Assembly: GCA_944323595.1 (NCBI GenBank)
Contig: CALUTF010000013.1
Location: 1-44,077, forward strand
Direction: 5' to 3'
From: Candidatus Gastranaerophilales bacterium
Lineage (GTDB): Bacteria; Cyanobacteriota; Vampirovibrionia; Gastranaerophilales; Gastranaerophilaceae
DNA length: 44,077 bases
Part shown: piece by piece, positions 25,304 through 32,964 of the stretch
How the letters are laid out: every line of letters begins with the position of its first letter
Position numbering within the stretch: position 1 is the first letter of the stretch
Notes under the pieces: model-generated
What the model was told of the DNA's origin: nothing
The model's input: the letters and a program-made list of their open reading frames with translations, nothing else
The model's database searches: none
Translations under genes and position numbers: made by a program

Positions 25304-25509
25304 GTAAATTGTGTAACCTCGGAAAGGATCTGTCTATACGTAATTAAAATGGTAAGCTTTACGCTATTACCATTGTTTGCCATCCGTATGATGTATTGCT
25401 AATAAGTATAAATACGGTAAAATTGTTTAAGGAATGTTAAGTTCCAGAACTAAAAAGGCAAATTTTTATATTGACAAGTTTTAAAAGTGTAAAAGTAGGT
25501 GGAATTATT
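25297..25509 (+). ncRNA. Long structured 5' leader of the GGDEF/HD-GYP mRNA
   Basis: About 210 nt separate the predicted start site from the TTG start codon. The leader holds AATGGTAA/TTACCATT (8-bp stem, 11-nt loop), CCGTAT/ATACGG around a further AT-rich stem, and GGAA/TTCC just before the gene. It does not match c-di-GMP-I or other riboswitch consensus that I can recall. It could be a new regulatory leader or simply a long untranslated region. Confidence 0.4.
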
Positions 25510-27384
25510 TTGAACGAAAATAGTAAAACTGAAACTAAAGCCAAAACGGTTAAAAAGACAGCCACAGCCTCGTCAAATCCGTTGAAAGCCCCTATATCTA
25601 ACCCGATACAAAAAGATGTCGGGATAGTTGAACGTTTGAATACTCTTAATAAAAATAAAACTACCAACAGACTTTATGGCGGCTATGTAAACAATCCGTC
25701 TGCAACTTCTAAAAATATTGATTACAATTCTCTTATAAGTGATTTGAATAAGAAATTGAATACAAAGACCAGTACAAATGAATTGTTTGCTACTTTTCAT
25801 GAAACATTATGTGCAAAATTAAATTGTGAATATACAGCATTTGGACTTTATCATGAAAAATCAAAATGTATTAATTTAAAACTAACAGATAAACTTGGCA
25901 GCAACTATTCGTTAAAAATTTTCATGTCAGATGATAAAAATCCTGTTGTGGAAGCATTTACAAAAGTTATTCCTGTAAATGTTAAAGACAACAAATTTTT
26001 AAAAATACCTTATATGCTTGATTCAGGAGCCTTAATTCTTCCGTTAATCTCTATAAAAAAATGTATAGGGGTCATGATTATCGGAAAAGATAATCTTGGT
26101 GCTAACGCAGATTTATTTTCGTTCATATCCAACTATGCGGCAATGTTTATTCATAATATAGAGCTTATAGAAAAAACTAATAAATACGCAAATACGGATA
26201 CATTAACCTCATTATACAATCATGGAGGTTTTCAGGAAATACTTAAAAATGAAATAGATAACGCGGAAAAAACATCCACGGACTTATCTATAATAATGTT
26301 TGACGTAAATAACATCTCAAAAATAAACAGAGAACTGGGGCATGCCAAGGGCGATGAAGTAATTAAATTACTGGCAGAAAAAATAAAACAGAATATTCGT
26401 TCAACAGACAAAGCCGGCAGATATGGCGGAGATGAGATTGCTGTAATTTTGCCAAATACAAATACGGCAGATGCAAAGTATCTTGCAGAATATATTACAT
26501 ACTGTTTGTCTTGTTGTTTTGTTGATGATGTAGGCCCGATAAAGGTTTCAGTTGGAATTTCTACATATCCGGAATGTACTAAAAATCAGGAGAAACTTCT
26601 TATTCTTGCAGAACAGGCAATGTATATTTCTCAGGCCAAAGGTTATAAAGAGGGGATGTCTGCAATAATAAGTTCATCAGATTTTAACTTCTGGGATGAT
26701 GTTGCTCTTGATTCTTTTGCAGAAGTTCTTGCAAAACGGCATTCACAAATAGGTATTAACTTTGAAGAAGAACTTGTCCATAAGTTTACCAACGAAAAAA
26801 TAATTTCCCAAAACCACCTGATGGAAATGGTAACATCACTGGCAGGAGCAATAGATGCGAAAGATCCTTATACAAAAGGTCATTCAACATCAGTTTCAAG
26901 ATATTCGGAAGCTCTTGCCAGATCTTTGAATTTACCGGAAGAGGAAGTTCAACGGATACGTCTTGGAGCGCTATTGCACGATGTCGGAAAAATAGGTATT
27001 CCTGAAAATGTACTTAAAAAGCCTGACAAATTGCTGGATGATGAATGGGAAATAATGAAACAGCATCCGGTAATTGGAGCCGAAAAAGTTTTGATGCCAA
27101 ATGAGGCACTCCATGAATTTATACCAATAGTAAAATATCACCACGAGCATTACGATGGAACGGGCTATCCTGAAAAATTAAAGGGGGAAGAAATTCCGTA
27201 TGCCGCAAGGATAGTATCTGTTGCAGATGCATACCATGCCCTGATTAGTGACAGACCGTACAGAAAGGGCATGAGTGTTGAAAAAGCGTGCGAAATTCTT
27301 AAAATGGGCTCCGGAATCCAATGGGATCCTGATTTGGTGAGACATTTTATAACAATTGCACCATCTCTTGCGACTATAATATAG
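25510..27384 (+). CDS. GAF-like, GGDEF and HD-GYP protein (cyclic-di-GMP turnover)
   Basis: A soluble 624-residue protein able in principle both to make and to break c-di-GMP. A polar N-terminal tail (1-75) is followed by a GAF-like sensor (about 85-220) and a GGDEF domain (about 225-390). That domain has the signature GGDEI at 306-310 and an RxxD inhibitory site (RSTD) five residues before it. An HD-GYP domain (about 435-620) has HD at 490-491 and GYP at 552-554 (YHHEHYDGTGYP). The start is TTG 25510 because AGGTGG lies 7-8 nt upstream. There are no membrane segments. Which activity dominates is unknown. Confidence 0.93.
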   Translation: MNENSKTETKAKTVKKTATASSNPLKAPISNPIQKDVGIVERLNTLNKNKTTNRLYGGYVNNPSATSKNIDYNSLISDLNKKLNTKTSTNELFATFHETLCAKLNCEYTAFGLYHEKSKCINLKLTDKLGSNYSLKIFMSDDKNPVVEAFTKVIPVNVKDNKFLKIPYMLDSGALILPLISIKKCIGVMIIGKDNLGANADLFSFISNYAAMFIHNIELIEKTNKYANTDTLTSLYNHGGFQEILKNEIDNAEKTSTDLSIIMFDVNNISKINRELGHAKGDEVIKLLAEKIKQNIRSTDKAGRYGGDEIAVILPNTNTADAKYLAEYITYCLSCCFVDDVGPIKVSVGISTYPECTKNQEKLLILAEQAMYISQAKGYKEGMSAIISSSDFNFWDDVALDSFAEVLAKRHSQIGINFEEELVHKFTNEKIISQNHLMEMVTSLAGAIDAKDPYTKGHSTSVSRYSEALARSLNLPEEEVQRIRLGALLHDVGKIGIPENVLKKPDKLLDDEWEIMKQHPVIGAEKVLMPNEALHEFIPIVKYHHEHYDGTGYPEKLKGEEIPYAARIVSVADAYHALISDRPYRKGMSVEKACEILKMGSGIQWDPDLVRHFITIAPSLATII

Positions 27385-27392
27385 TTTTAGAT

Positions 27393-27533
27393 TTATTGTC
27401 GGATTTACTAATCCGACCTACATTGCTTTTAGAGTCGATAAGTGAATGTGTGAATATGGGAATAAGTTCATATATAAAATCAGTCTCTGCGGGAATTTTA
27501 CTACGACTGATTAATTATCGGACTTATTCACTC
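27393..27533. repeat. Composite intergenic repeat, module C copy 3 (longest)
   Basis: It starts with the hairpin gtcggatttactaatccgac, the inverted counterpart of 6558-6577 with flanks attgt and ctacatt exchanged. It continues through AATCAGTC/GACTGATT arms and ends attatcggacttattcactc. Confidence 0.75.
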
Positions 27534-27540
27534 ATTCTAT

Positions 27541-27690
27541 ATTCCCTCGCCCCCTCCCTTACTTCCTCCCCTCGAGTGGGAGGGAAAATAGTCTGTGTAA
27601 AAGCCGCATCTTTAAAGATATTCAAAATTTTTTTGACTACCTAATACAGGCGCCCATTCAAATAATGAAGAGTCGTGTTGATGGAAAATT
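27541..27690 (-). repeat. Composite intergenic repeat, module R copy 4, inverted
   Basis: Read on minus it gives gttgatgg-like flank, catcaacacgactcttcatt, cgcctgtattaggtagtcaa, gcggctttt and then CCTCCC-CTCGAG hairpins, in the same order as copies 1-3. Together with module C at 27393 it makes a third composite locus in the opposite orientation. Confidence 0.75.
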
Positions 27691-27812
27691 ATTCAACAGA
27701 ACAAAATAATACTTTCGTTACAAAATGTTACAAAAATTGATGTTTACGCAATTATCATGAAAAAAAAACGTTATTATATGTATGAGAGTATAACTATAGG
27801 ATTATAGTATCT

Positions 27813-28718
27813 ATGTTAGTCATTGACGGTGATTACAATTATTTAATAAATAAGTTGAACCTGTCTCCGCAAAAACTTGCAGAGTACGGGACAAAAACCG
27901 TTGACGAAATTCTGGAAGCAGAAGCCGCCGCAGGTAATCAGGCTGCGATTAAGATTGTTAATGAAATGTATACGAATGTTGCATTTCTTGTCGAAATATT
28001 TAAGCTTGCTGATCCGGAAAATAAATATATGATACTTTCTCAAATGAGTTCCCAACAGCTTGAAGAATTTCTGCCGCTTATGGAAGAACAGGATTTGCTG
28101 CAGGGTCTTATGTATTTTTCTATGGATAAAATTCTCGATATGATGGAAGATTTGCCGCCTGAACAGCTTGTTAATGCGGTTTTCCAAATGTTCTCTCAGG
28201 AAGAAATTATCCAGTATATGCCGGAAGATCAGATTGATAAAGTTTTAACAGGACCTGAATTGGACAAAAATAAAGTTCTTGAGCACCTGAAATCTATTCC
28301 GCCTGAATATCTTGCACAAATGATAGAAAATGTTACAGGCGAACCGCTTGATGAAATGGACAGCCTCGATATGATTAACCAGATAGGCGGGTTTAATCCT
28401 ACCGAATATAAAGACGCTCTGACCGGAATGCAGTCTACTCAAAAGCAGCAATTAATGCTTTCTTTATGCAAAGAAAATCCGGAATTGTATCAATTATTTG
28501 CACCTGAAGAGTATACGGATATTATCAATACTTATAAACAAAAACCGCAGGTTGTAAAAGCACTTGAAGTTGTTGAAAAAGAAGAAATCATTAAGATGGT
28601 TCAAGAACTTCCGAATGATTTACTTTCTATGGTCATCACACAAATTGACCCTGATACTTTTGGAGATATGCTCCTCAAGAAACACGCAGATTTACTTGCT
28701 CAGGTTGTTATGATGTAA
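27813..28718 (+). CDS. Helical-repeat protein resembling MgtE N-terminal / FliG-type superhelix
   Basis: A 301-residue hydrophilic, acidic, all-helical protein. Repeated units such as QLEEFLPLMEEQDLLQGLMYF, KILDMMEDLPPEQLVNAVFQMF, EEIIQYMPEDQIDKVL and IIKMVQELPNDLLSMVITQI resemble the short helix pairs of MgtE_N and FliG middle domains. It has no CBS domain and no membrane helices, so it is not itself a magnesium channel. No function can be assigned; a scaffold role is a guess. AGGA lies 11 nt before the ATG. It stands alone downstream of the repeat locus. Confidence 0.8.
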   Translation: MLVIDGDYNYLINKLNLSPQKLAEYGTKTVDEILEAEAAAGNQAAIKIVNEMYTNVAFLVEIFKLADPENKYMILSQMSSQQLEEFLPLMEEQDLLQGLMYFSMDKILDMMEDLPPEQLVNAVFQMFSQEEIIQYMPEDQIDKVLTGPELDKNKVLEHLKSIPPEYLAQMIENVTGEPLDEMDSLDMINQIGGFNPTEYKDALTGMQSTQKQQLMLSLCKENPELYQLFAPEEYTDIINTYKQKPQVVKALEVVEKEEIIKMVQELPNDLLSMVITQIDPDTFGDMLLKKHADLLAQVVMM

Positions 28719-28734
28719 TACATTTTTTGTGTTG

Positions 28735-29049
28735 TCAGCTTTGAAGTTTATCAAGAAGAGTTTTGATTTCCATAATTTTCTGCTTGGCTTCTTCCTGATT
28801 AGAAAAAGATTCAACTACGCAATTTTCAAGATGTCTTTTTAGTATGCTGCTTTCAACCGATTTTACGGCAGAGCGGACAGCTTTTAATTGTATAAGTATT
28901 TCCGGACAGTATCTCTGCTCGTTTATCATTTTTTTTATACCCTCTAACTGCCCTATTGCGCGATTTAGCCGCGGAATTTCACTTTTGTGGCTGGGATTGA
29001 GATGTTCGCTGCAACAGCTTTCTTTTTGATGTGCTTTATTTTCTTCCAT
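28735..29049 (-). CDS. csoR: CsoR-family copper-sensing repressor
   Basis: A 104-residue four-helix DNA-binding protein of the CsoR/RcnR/FrmR family that releases DNA on metal binding. The Cu(I) ligands of CsoR are present with exact spacing: C48, H73 and C77 (YCPEILIQ ... KRHLENC). This makes copper more likely than nickel or formaldehyde as signal. The N-terminal tail has extra ligands, SCCSEH at 11-16, absent from the classical protein. A G-tract operator of the CsoR type lies at 29255-29273, upstream of the small Cys-rich gene on the same strand. A TATAAT box ends 6 nt before the ATG and no ribosome site is seen. Confidence 0.92.
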   Translation of the reverse strand: MEENKAHQKESCCSEHLNPSHKSEIPRLNRAIGQLEGIKKMINEQRYCPEILIQLKAVRSAVKSVESSILKRHLENCVVESFSNQEEAKQKIMEIKTLLDKLQS

Positions 29050-29055
29050 AAGTTA

Positions 29056-29061
29056 ATTATA
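29056..29061 (-). promoter_or_regulatory. -10 box of csoR, leaderless position
   Basis: Perfect TATAAT on minus ends 6 nt before the csoR ATG. Its -35 would fall within the upstream terminator hairpin and is poor. csoR may also be reached by read-through from the metallothionein promoter. Confidence 0.5.
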
Positions 29062-29066
29062 ACATT

Positions 29067-29091
29067 AAAAAAGGAGCAGATTTTCTGCTCC
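29067..29091 (-). terminator. Terminator/attenuator between the Cys-rich gene and csoR
   Basis: GGAGCAGA and TCTGCTCC (perfect 8-bp stem, 3-nt loop, 29073-29091) followed on the minus strand by six T. It should stop most transcripts of the metallothionein-like gene before csoR. Confidence 0.8.
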
Positions 29092-29099
29092 TGAAAAAA

Positions 29100-29228
29100 T
29101 TAATTTTTTTCTTCCGGCTGGCTTTTGTTGCAGCAGTCAGGACAATTACATTTATCGCCGTCACATGTGCAATTATCCCCGCAGGTGCAGTTGATGCATT
29201 TACATTTCGGATTTGAACATTTTGCCAT
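29100..29228 (-). CDS. Metallothionein-like 42-residue Cys-rich protein
   Basis: A 42-residue protein with 11 cysteines, starting MAKCSNPKCKCINCTCGDNC. Cysteines stand at 4, 9, 11, 14, 16, 20, 22, 27, 29, 32 and 33, mostly as C-x-C and C-x2-C pairs, with no aromatic residue, as in metal-buffering metallothioneins. AAAGGAG lies 7 nt before the ATG, and a consensus promoter with a CsoR-type operator in its spacer precedes it. Together with the adjacent csoR this argues for cytoplasmic sequestration of Cu(I). Exact family membership cannot be shown by eye; ferredoxin is excluded by the Cys spacing and size. Confidence 0.88.
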   Translation of the reverse strand: MAKCSNPKCKCINCTCGDNCTCDGDKCNCPDCCNKSQPEEKN

Positions 29229-29252
29229 AATTAAACTCCTTTCGTTATTCTT

Positions 29253-29281
29253 ATTATACCCCACAGGGGTATATTTGTCAA
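29253..29281 (-). promoter_or_regulatory. Metal-inducible promoter with CsoR-type operator
   Basis: On minus, consensus -35 TTGACA (29281-29276), a 17-nt spacer and -10 TATAAT (29258-29253). The spacer is filled by the perfect palindrome TATACCCC-ACA-GGGGTATA (29255-29273), matching the G-tract operators known for CsoR. Bound repressor would block RNA polymerase. Confidence 0.88.
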
Positions 29282-29359
29282 GAGTAACACTACGGACGTA
29301 ATAGAAAATATCCCCGTAAAATCTGATTTTACGAGAATTTTCAGAATTGTAAACTTTTA

Positions 29360-29884
29360 TTAGTCTTCTAAAATTTCAATAGCTGTTTTGAGAGCAAGTT
29401 CGCTGAAGTTATATTTCATAATTCTTCTGTCGAGGGTCGGATTTAGTTTAAATTCACGTATAACTATTTTGTCGTGATATTTTATGGAAATATAAACGAG
29501 ACCTACAGGTTTTTTAGCAGTGCCGCCGGTTGGACCTGCTATTCCTGTTGTACATATTGCAACATCACAGCCTGTACGTTTTGATAGTCCCTGTGCCATT
29601 TCAAATGCACATTCACTGCTTACCGCTCCGTATTTTTCGAGTGTTTCATTTGAGACCCCGAGGTTTTTGTGTTTAATTTCATTAGCGTAGGTGACGTAAG
29701 CTTCTTTAAAATAGTCTGAGCTTCCTGAAATATCGGTAATTCTTGATGCTACAAGACCGCCTGTACAGGATTCGGCTGTCGATACAGTAAGTTTTTTTTC
29801 TTTTAGGAGTTTGCCAAGACTTTCTTCTGTTTTGATACTGTTTTTATGCAGATTGTATTTTATGTTTTCAAAAAGTTTGTTCAT
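29360..29884 (-). CDS. pncC: Nicotinamide-nucleotide amidase PncC (CinA C-terminal domain)
   Basis: PncC deamidates nicotinamide mononucleotide to nicotinate mononucleotide in NAD recycling. The 174-residue stand-alone form has the family motif TVSTAESCTGGLVASRITDISGSS with the nucleophilic Ser, the VTYANEIK stretch and TTGIAGPTGGT-KPVGLVYIS. It lacks the N-terminal MoCF-like domain of full CinA. A perfect -35 TTGACA with -10 TAGAGT ends 7 nt before the ATG, so the mRNA is probably leaderless. It is divergent from dnaB. Confidence 0.94.
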   Translation of the reverse strand: MNKLFENIKYNLHKNSIKTEESLGKLLKEKKLTVSTAESCTGGLVASRITDISGSSDYFKEAYVTYANEIKHKNLGVSNETLEKYGAVSSECAFEMAQGLSKRTGCDVAICTTGIAGPTGGTAKKPVGLVYISIKYHDKIVIREFKLNPTLDRRIMKYNFSELALKTAIEILED

Positions 29885-29891
29885 AACTTTT

Positions 29892-29920
29892 ACTCTAGGT
29901 ACATTCGCCTAATTTGTCAA
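29892..29920 (-). promoter_or_regulatory. pncC promoter, leaderless
   Basis: On minus, -35 TTGACA (29920-29915), a 17-nt spacer and -10 TAGAGT (29897-29892), with 7 nt to the ATG at 29884. This is the strongest -35 support for the leaderless pattern in this window. Confidence 0.7.
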
Positions 29921-30001
29921 CTGCCCGGCTTAACTATTTGAAATAATTCTTGGATATCATTTTTGATTATAATATCATGTTCTAAAAGGAGCATGGAAAG
30001 C

Positions 30002-31378
30002 ATGGCAGTAAACGCAAAAAAACAGAATGATTTAAATCTTTTACCTCAAAATATTGAAGCAGAGGAAGCCATTTTAGGTGCAATTTTAGTAAATCCGGAT
30101 TGCATTACAAAGATAGTTGAACATTTGAAGCCTGAAAGTTTTTATAAACCTGCACACAGGTACGTTTATGAGGCTATGCTTGAACTTTTTAACAATAATG
30201 ACAGAATAGATATAGTTTCTGTTTCAGACGTCCTTAGTTACAGCCAAAAACTTGATATTGTCGGAGGACGTGCTTTTATTAACGATTTAAGTTACAAGAC
30301 AATTACAACTTCAAATGTGGAATATTACGCTAAAATTGTTCAGGAAAAAGCTATTAAAAGAGCATTAATTAATGCCGGTTCTGAAATTGTTGCCTTTGGT
30401 TATGATGTTAATCCTATTGATGAATCTTTAGACAGTGCTGAGAAGTTAATTTTTGATATAGCCGCCAACAAAGCAACAAGCGACCTTGTGCCGGCAAAAG
30501 ATCTTGTTTTAAAAACTTATGAAAAAATAGAGTACCGTTATGAGCATCAGGATGAACTTTTAGGGGTTCCGACCGGATTTTACGATCTTGATGAAACCTT
30601 GAACGGGCTCCAAAAATCTGACCTGATAATTCTTGCGGCACGTCCTGCAATGGGGAAAACGGCTTTTGCTCTTAACATAGCCCAGAATGTTGCAATCAGG
30701 GCAAAAGTTCCTGTTGCCATATTCTCTCTTGAAATGTCAAAAGACCAGCTTATGCACAGAATGCTTTGTTCAGAGGCGGAAGTTGATTCACAGCGTTTGA
30801 AAACAGGTAATATGCAAAGTAAAGACTGGGAAAAACTTGCAAATGCAATGAATGAATTTTCACAGGCACCAATTTATATTGATGACACTTCCGGCTGTAC
30901 GATTACAGATATACGTGCAAAGTGCAGACGGTTAAAAATGCAGGAGAAAGATTTAGGTTTAATCTTAATTGATTATCTGCAGTTAATGGAGGGCTCCGGC
31001 AGAGAAGATCGTATGCAGCAGATTTCTGCAATATCAAGAGGTTTGAAAATTCTTGCAAAAGAACTTGATGTTCCTGTAATTGCACTTTCGCAGCTTTCCC
31101 GTGCCGTAGAATCAAGAACAGACAAACGTCCGATGCTTTCGGATTTGAGAGAATCAGGTGCAATTGAGCAGGACGCTGATATTGTTATGTTTATATACAG
31201 AGATGAATATTACAGAAAGAATGAAGACGGAGAAGAAGAGGTTCAAAGAGCCGATACAAAAGGTGAATCAGAAATTATCATTGCAAAACACAGAAACGGC
31301 GGGCTTGCTAATATCAAGCTTATCTTTCAGGGTAATATTACGAAATTTAAAAATCCGATTAAAACGAATGTCTTTTAA
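30002..31378 (+). CDS. dnaB: Replicative DNA helicase
   Basis: DnaB is the hexameric helicase that opens the fork. From ATG 30002 the protein has 458 residues. The N-terminal domain begins LNLLPQNIEAEEAILGAIL, followed by a linker and the RecA-like domain with Walker A ARPAMGKTAF (GKT at 218-220), FSLEMSKDQLMHRML, Walker B LGLILIDYLQLM and the DnaB motifs QLSRAVESRTDKRPMLSDLRESG. No intein is present. The start is chosen because AAGGAG ends 10 nt upstream; two earlier in-frame starts are too close to or overlap the ribosome site. A TATAAT lies at 29967-29972. It is about 8 kb from the oriC candidate. Confidence 0.97.
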   Translation: MAVNAKKQNDLNLLPQNIEAEEAILGAILVNPDCITKIVEHLKPESFYKPAHRYVYEAMLELFNNNDRIDIVSVSDVLSYSQKLDIVGGRAFINDLSYKTITTSNVEYYAKIVQEKAIKRALINAGSEIVAFGYDVNPIDESLDSAEKLIFDIAANKATSDLVPAKDLVLKTYEKIEYRYEHQDELLGVPTGFYDLDETLNGLQKSDLIILAARPAMGKTAFALNIAQNVAIRAKVPVAIFSLEMSKDQLMHRMLCSEAEVDSQRLKTGNMQSKDWEKLANAMNEFSQAPIYIDDTSGCTITDIRAKCRRLKMQEKDLGLILIDYLQLMEGSGREDRMQQISAISRGLKILAKELDVPVIALSQLSRAVESRTDKRPMLSDLRESGAIEQDADIVMFIYRDEYYRKNEDGEEEVQRADTKGESEIIIAKHRNGGLANIKLIFQGNITKFKNPIKTNVF

Positions 31379-31465
31379 TAAGGTCATGTAAAATTAGACA
31401 AAGATTAATGACAACAGTCCTTAATTTTACTTTGATTATTAAAAAGTACAAAGTCAGGTAAAGTT

Positions 31466-32902
31466 TTATTTAATGACTTCAATAAATTCGTAATCATTCA
31501 AATAAGGCATGTGAGCTTCTGTAATCAGTTCTCCCGGAAGAAGAATAGCAATTCCCGGAGGGCATTCAGCAATTACTTCTGCAGAAATTCTGCCGACAGC
31601 CTGTGATTTTGGAATAGTTTCTTTTTCCGAATAAAAAGCCTCGCGTAAACTCATCTCAATAATAGGAGTCAGCATTGGCATATGTTTTTTATTTTCCAGA
31701 TGACAAATATCTGAATAATGTGTACGGTCAATAGTTTTCAAACATTCAACAAGATATTCTATATCAGAACGTTTGTTACCAATATTGGATAAAATCAACA
31801 AACCTGCATCTGAGGCGCTTTCTACTTCTATATTAAAATCAATTTCTAAAATAGATTCAAGACGTTTTCCGGAAAGACCGTCAGCCTTGATAAATACTTT
31901 TGTAATATCTGTCTTGTACCCAAAATCAGGTTTTAAATGATGTATGTGTTCCATTTTATCAATTTCGCGTCTTAAAAATTTTGCATTTGAAACAGCACGG
32001 GAAAGCTGCTTTCTTCCTCTTGGACTTTCAAGGTTTGCACGTGCAGCATCAAGACTTGCAAGAAGCATCAATGACGGGCTTGTTGTATGCAGAAGTTTCA
32101 AAGCTTTTTCAACAGCATCCGCATCAAGCATTGAATCGTGGGCGATATGAAGCATAGAACTCTGGCTCATACTGCCGCCGGTTTTGTGAAGTGAATGAAC
32201 AACAGCGTCAGCACCTAAATGCAGGGCTGACGTCGGCAAATGCTCATTAAAATTCCACAAACAAGCATGAGCTTCATCAACAATTAACGGCACTCCGTAT
32301 TTTTTGCAGATAGCGGCAATTGATTTAATGTCTGATACAACACCTTCGTATGTAGGGTTTGTAATCCAAACCATAGCAACGTCATCGTGGGTTTTAAGCA
32401 TTTCATCGACAGATTCAGGACTTACATTACCCCAGATACCCCATTCTTCAAATCTGTTCGGGATAAGCCAGAGCGGTTCTGCGCCGGAAATAATCATACC
32501 TGTCAATACAGAACGATGGCAGTTGCGGTTTGTAATAATTTTTTGACCTTTCTTTGTTAAACCCATTGCCAGAGCGAGGTTGCCGGCGGTTGAGCCATTT
32601 AAAAGAAAGAAAGTTTTTTTAGCACCAAAAGCTTTTGCTGCAAGTTCTTGAGCCTCTTTTATCGGCCCTGTTGCAGGGTGAAGTGTACCAAGATTATCAA
32701 ATTCATCCGTAGTATCAATGCACAAAGCCTTACGCCCCACAAGACTTTTAAATTCGGGCAGTGCGCCGTTTCCTTTTGTATGTCCCGGAATATGGAACTG
32801 ATACGTAGGGTTTTCGTACGCTTTTTTCAGGGCTTCTACTATCGGGGCAGCAACTTTTGTTGACTGTTTTCTTTTAGTTATTGTTCTTGTTACACTTGTC
32901 AT
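31466..32902 (-). CDS. Orn/Lys/Arg decarboxylase family PLP enzyme
   Basis: A fold-I PLP decarboxylase of the SpeA/LdcC-like group (Bacillus SpeA/YaaO type) that makes a polyamine precursor from a basic amino acid. From ATG 32902 it has 478 residues: YQFHIPGHTKG near the start, GSTAGNLALAMG, D209 and H212 in VDEAHACLW, the PLP lysine K240 in HSLHKTGGS, and the C-terminal domain with CPPGIAILLPGE. The open frame runs 12 codons further up but covers the promoter. Substrate (Arg, Lys or Orn) cannot be fixed. Promoter TTGAAA-N18-TATATT ends 6 nt before the ATG, so it is probably leaderless. It is divergent from the porin gene. Confidence 0.9.
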   Translation of the reverse strand: MTSVTRTITKRKQSTKVAAPIVEALKKAYENPTYQFHIPGHTKGNGALPEFKSLVGRKALCIDTTDEFDNLGTLHPATGPIKEAQELAAKAFGAKKTFFLLNGSTAGNLALAMGLTKKGQKIITNRNCHRSVLTGMIISGAEPLWLIPNRFEEWGIWGNVSPESVDEMLKTHDDVAMVWITNPTYEGVVSDIKSIAAICKKYGVPLIVDEAHACLWNFNEHLPTSALHLGADAVVHSLHKTGGSMSQSSMLHIAHDSMLDADAVEKALKLLHTTSPSLMLLASLDAARANLESPRGRKQLSRAVSNAKFLRREIDKMEHIHHLKPDFGYKTDITKVFIKADGLSGKRLESILEIDFNIEVESASDAGLLILSNIGNKRSDIEYLVECLKTIDRTHYSDICHLENKKHMPMLTPIIEMSLREAFYSEKETIPKSQAVGRISAEVIAECPPGIAILLPGELITEAHMPYLNDYEFIEVIK

Positions 32903-32908
32903 AATTAT

Positions 32909-32938
32909 AATATACAATAAAAAAATTATGAATTTCAA
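32909..32938 (-). promoter_or_regulatory. Decarboxylase promoter, leaderless
   Basis: On minus, -35 TTGAAA (32938-32933), an 18-nt spacer and -10 TATATT (32914-32909), which ends 6 nt before the ATG at 32902. Confidence 0.6.
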
Positions 32939-32950
32939 GTACTTTTATGA

Positions 32951-32956
32951 TATGAT
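32951..32956 (+). promoter_or_regulatory. Extended -10 box of the porin gene
   Basis: TGA-TATGAT is an extended -10. It ends 8 nt before the GTG start of the porin, and no ribosome site is present. Confidence 0.45.
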
Positions 32957-32964
32957 TAATATTT

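Noticed and set aside
25297-25509. c-di-GMP-I riboswitch before the GGDEF/HD-GYP gene
   Set aside because: The conserved GGGCAAA-type and GACGCAAAG-type stretches of that class are not present.
27396-27644. 82-residue open frame in the intergenic region after the GGDEF gene
   Set aside because: It runs entirely through the repeat modules, has no ribosome site and contains low-complexity composition expected of the hairpins.
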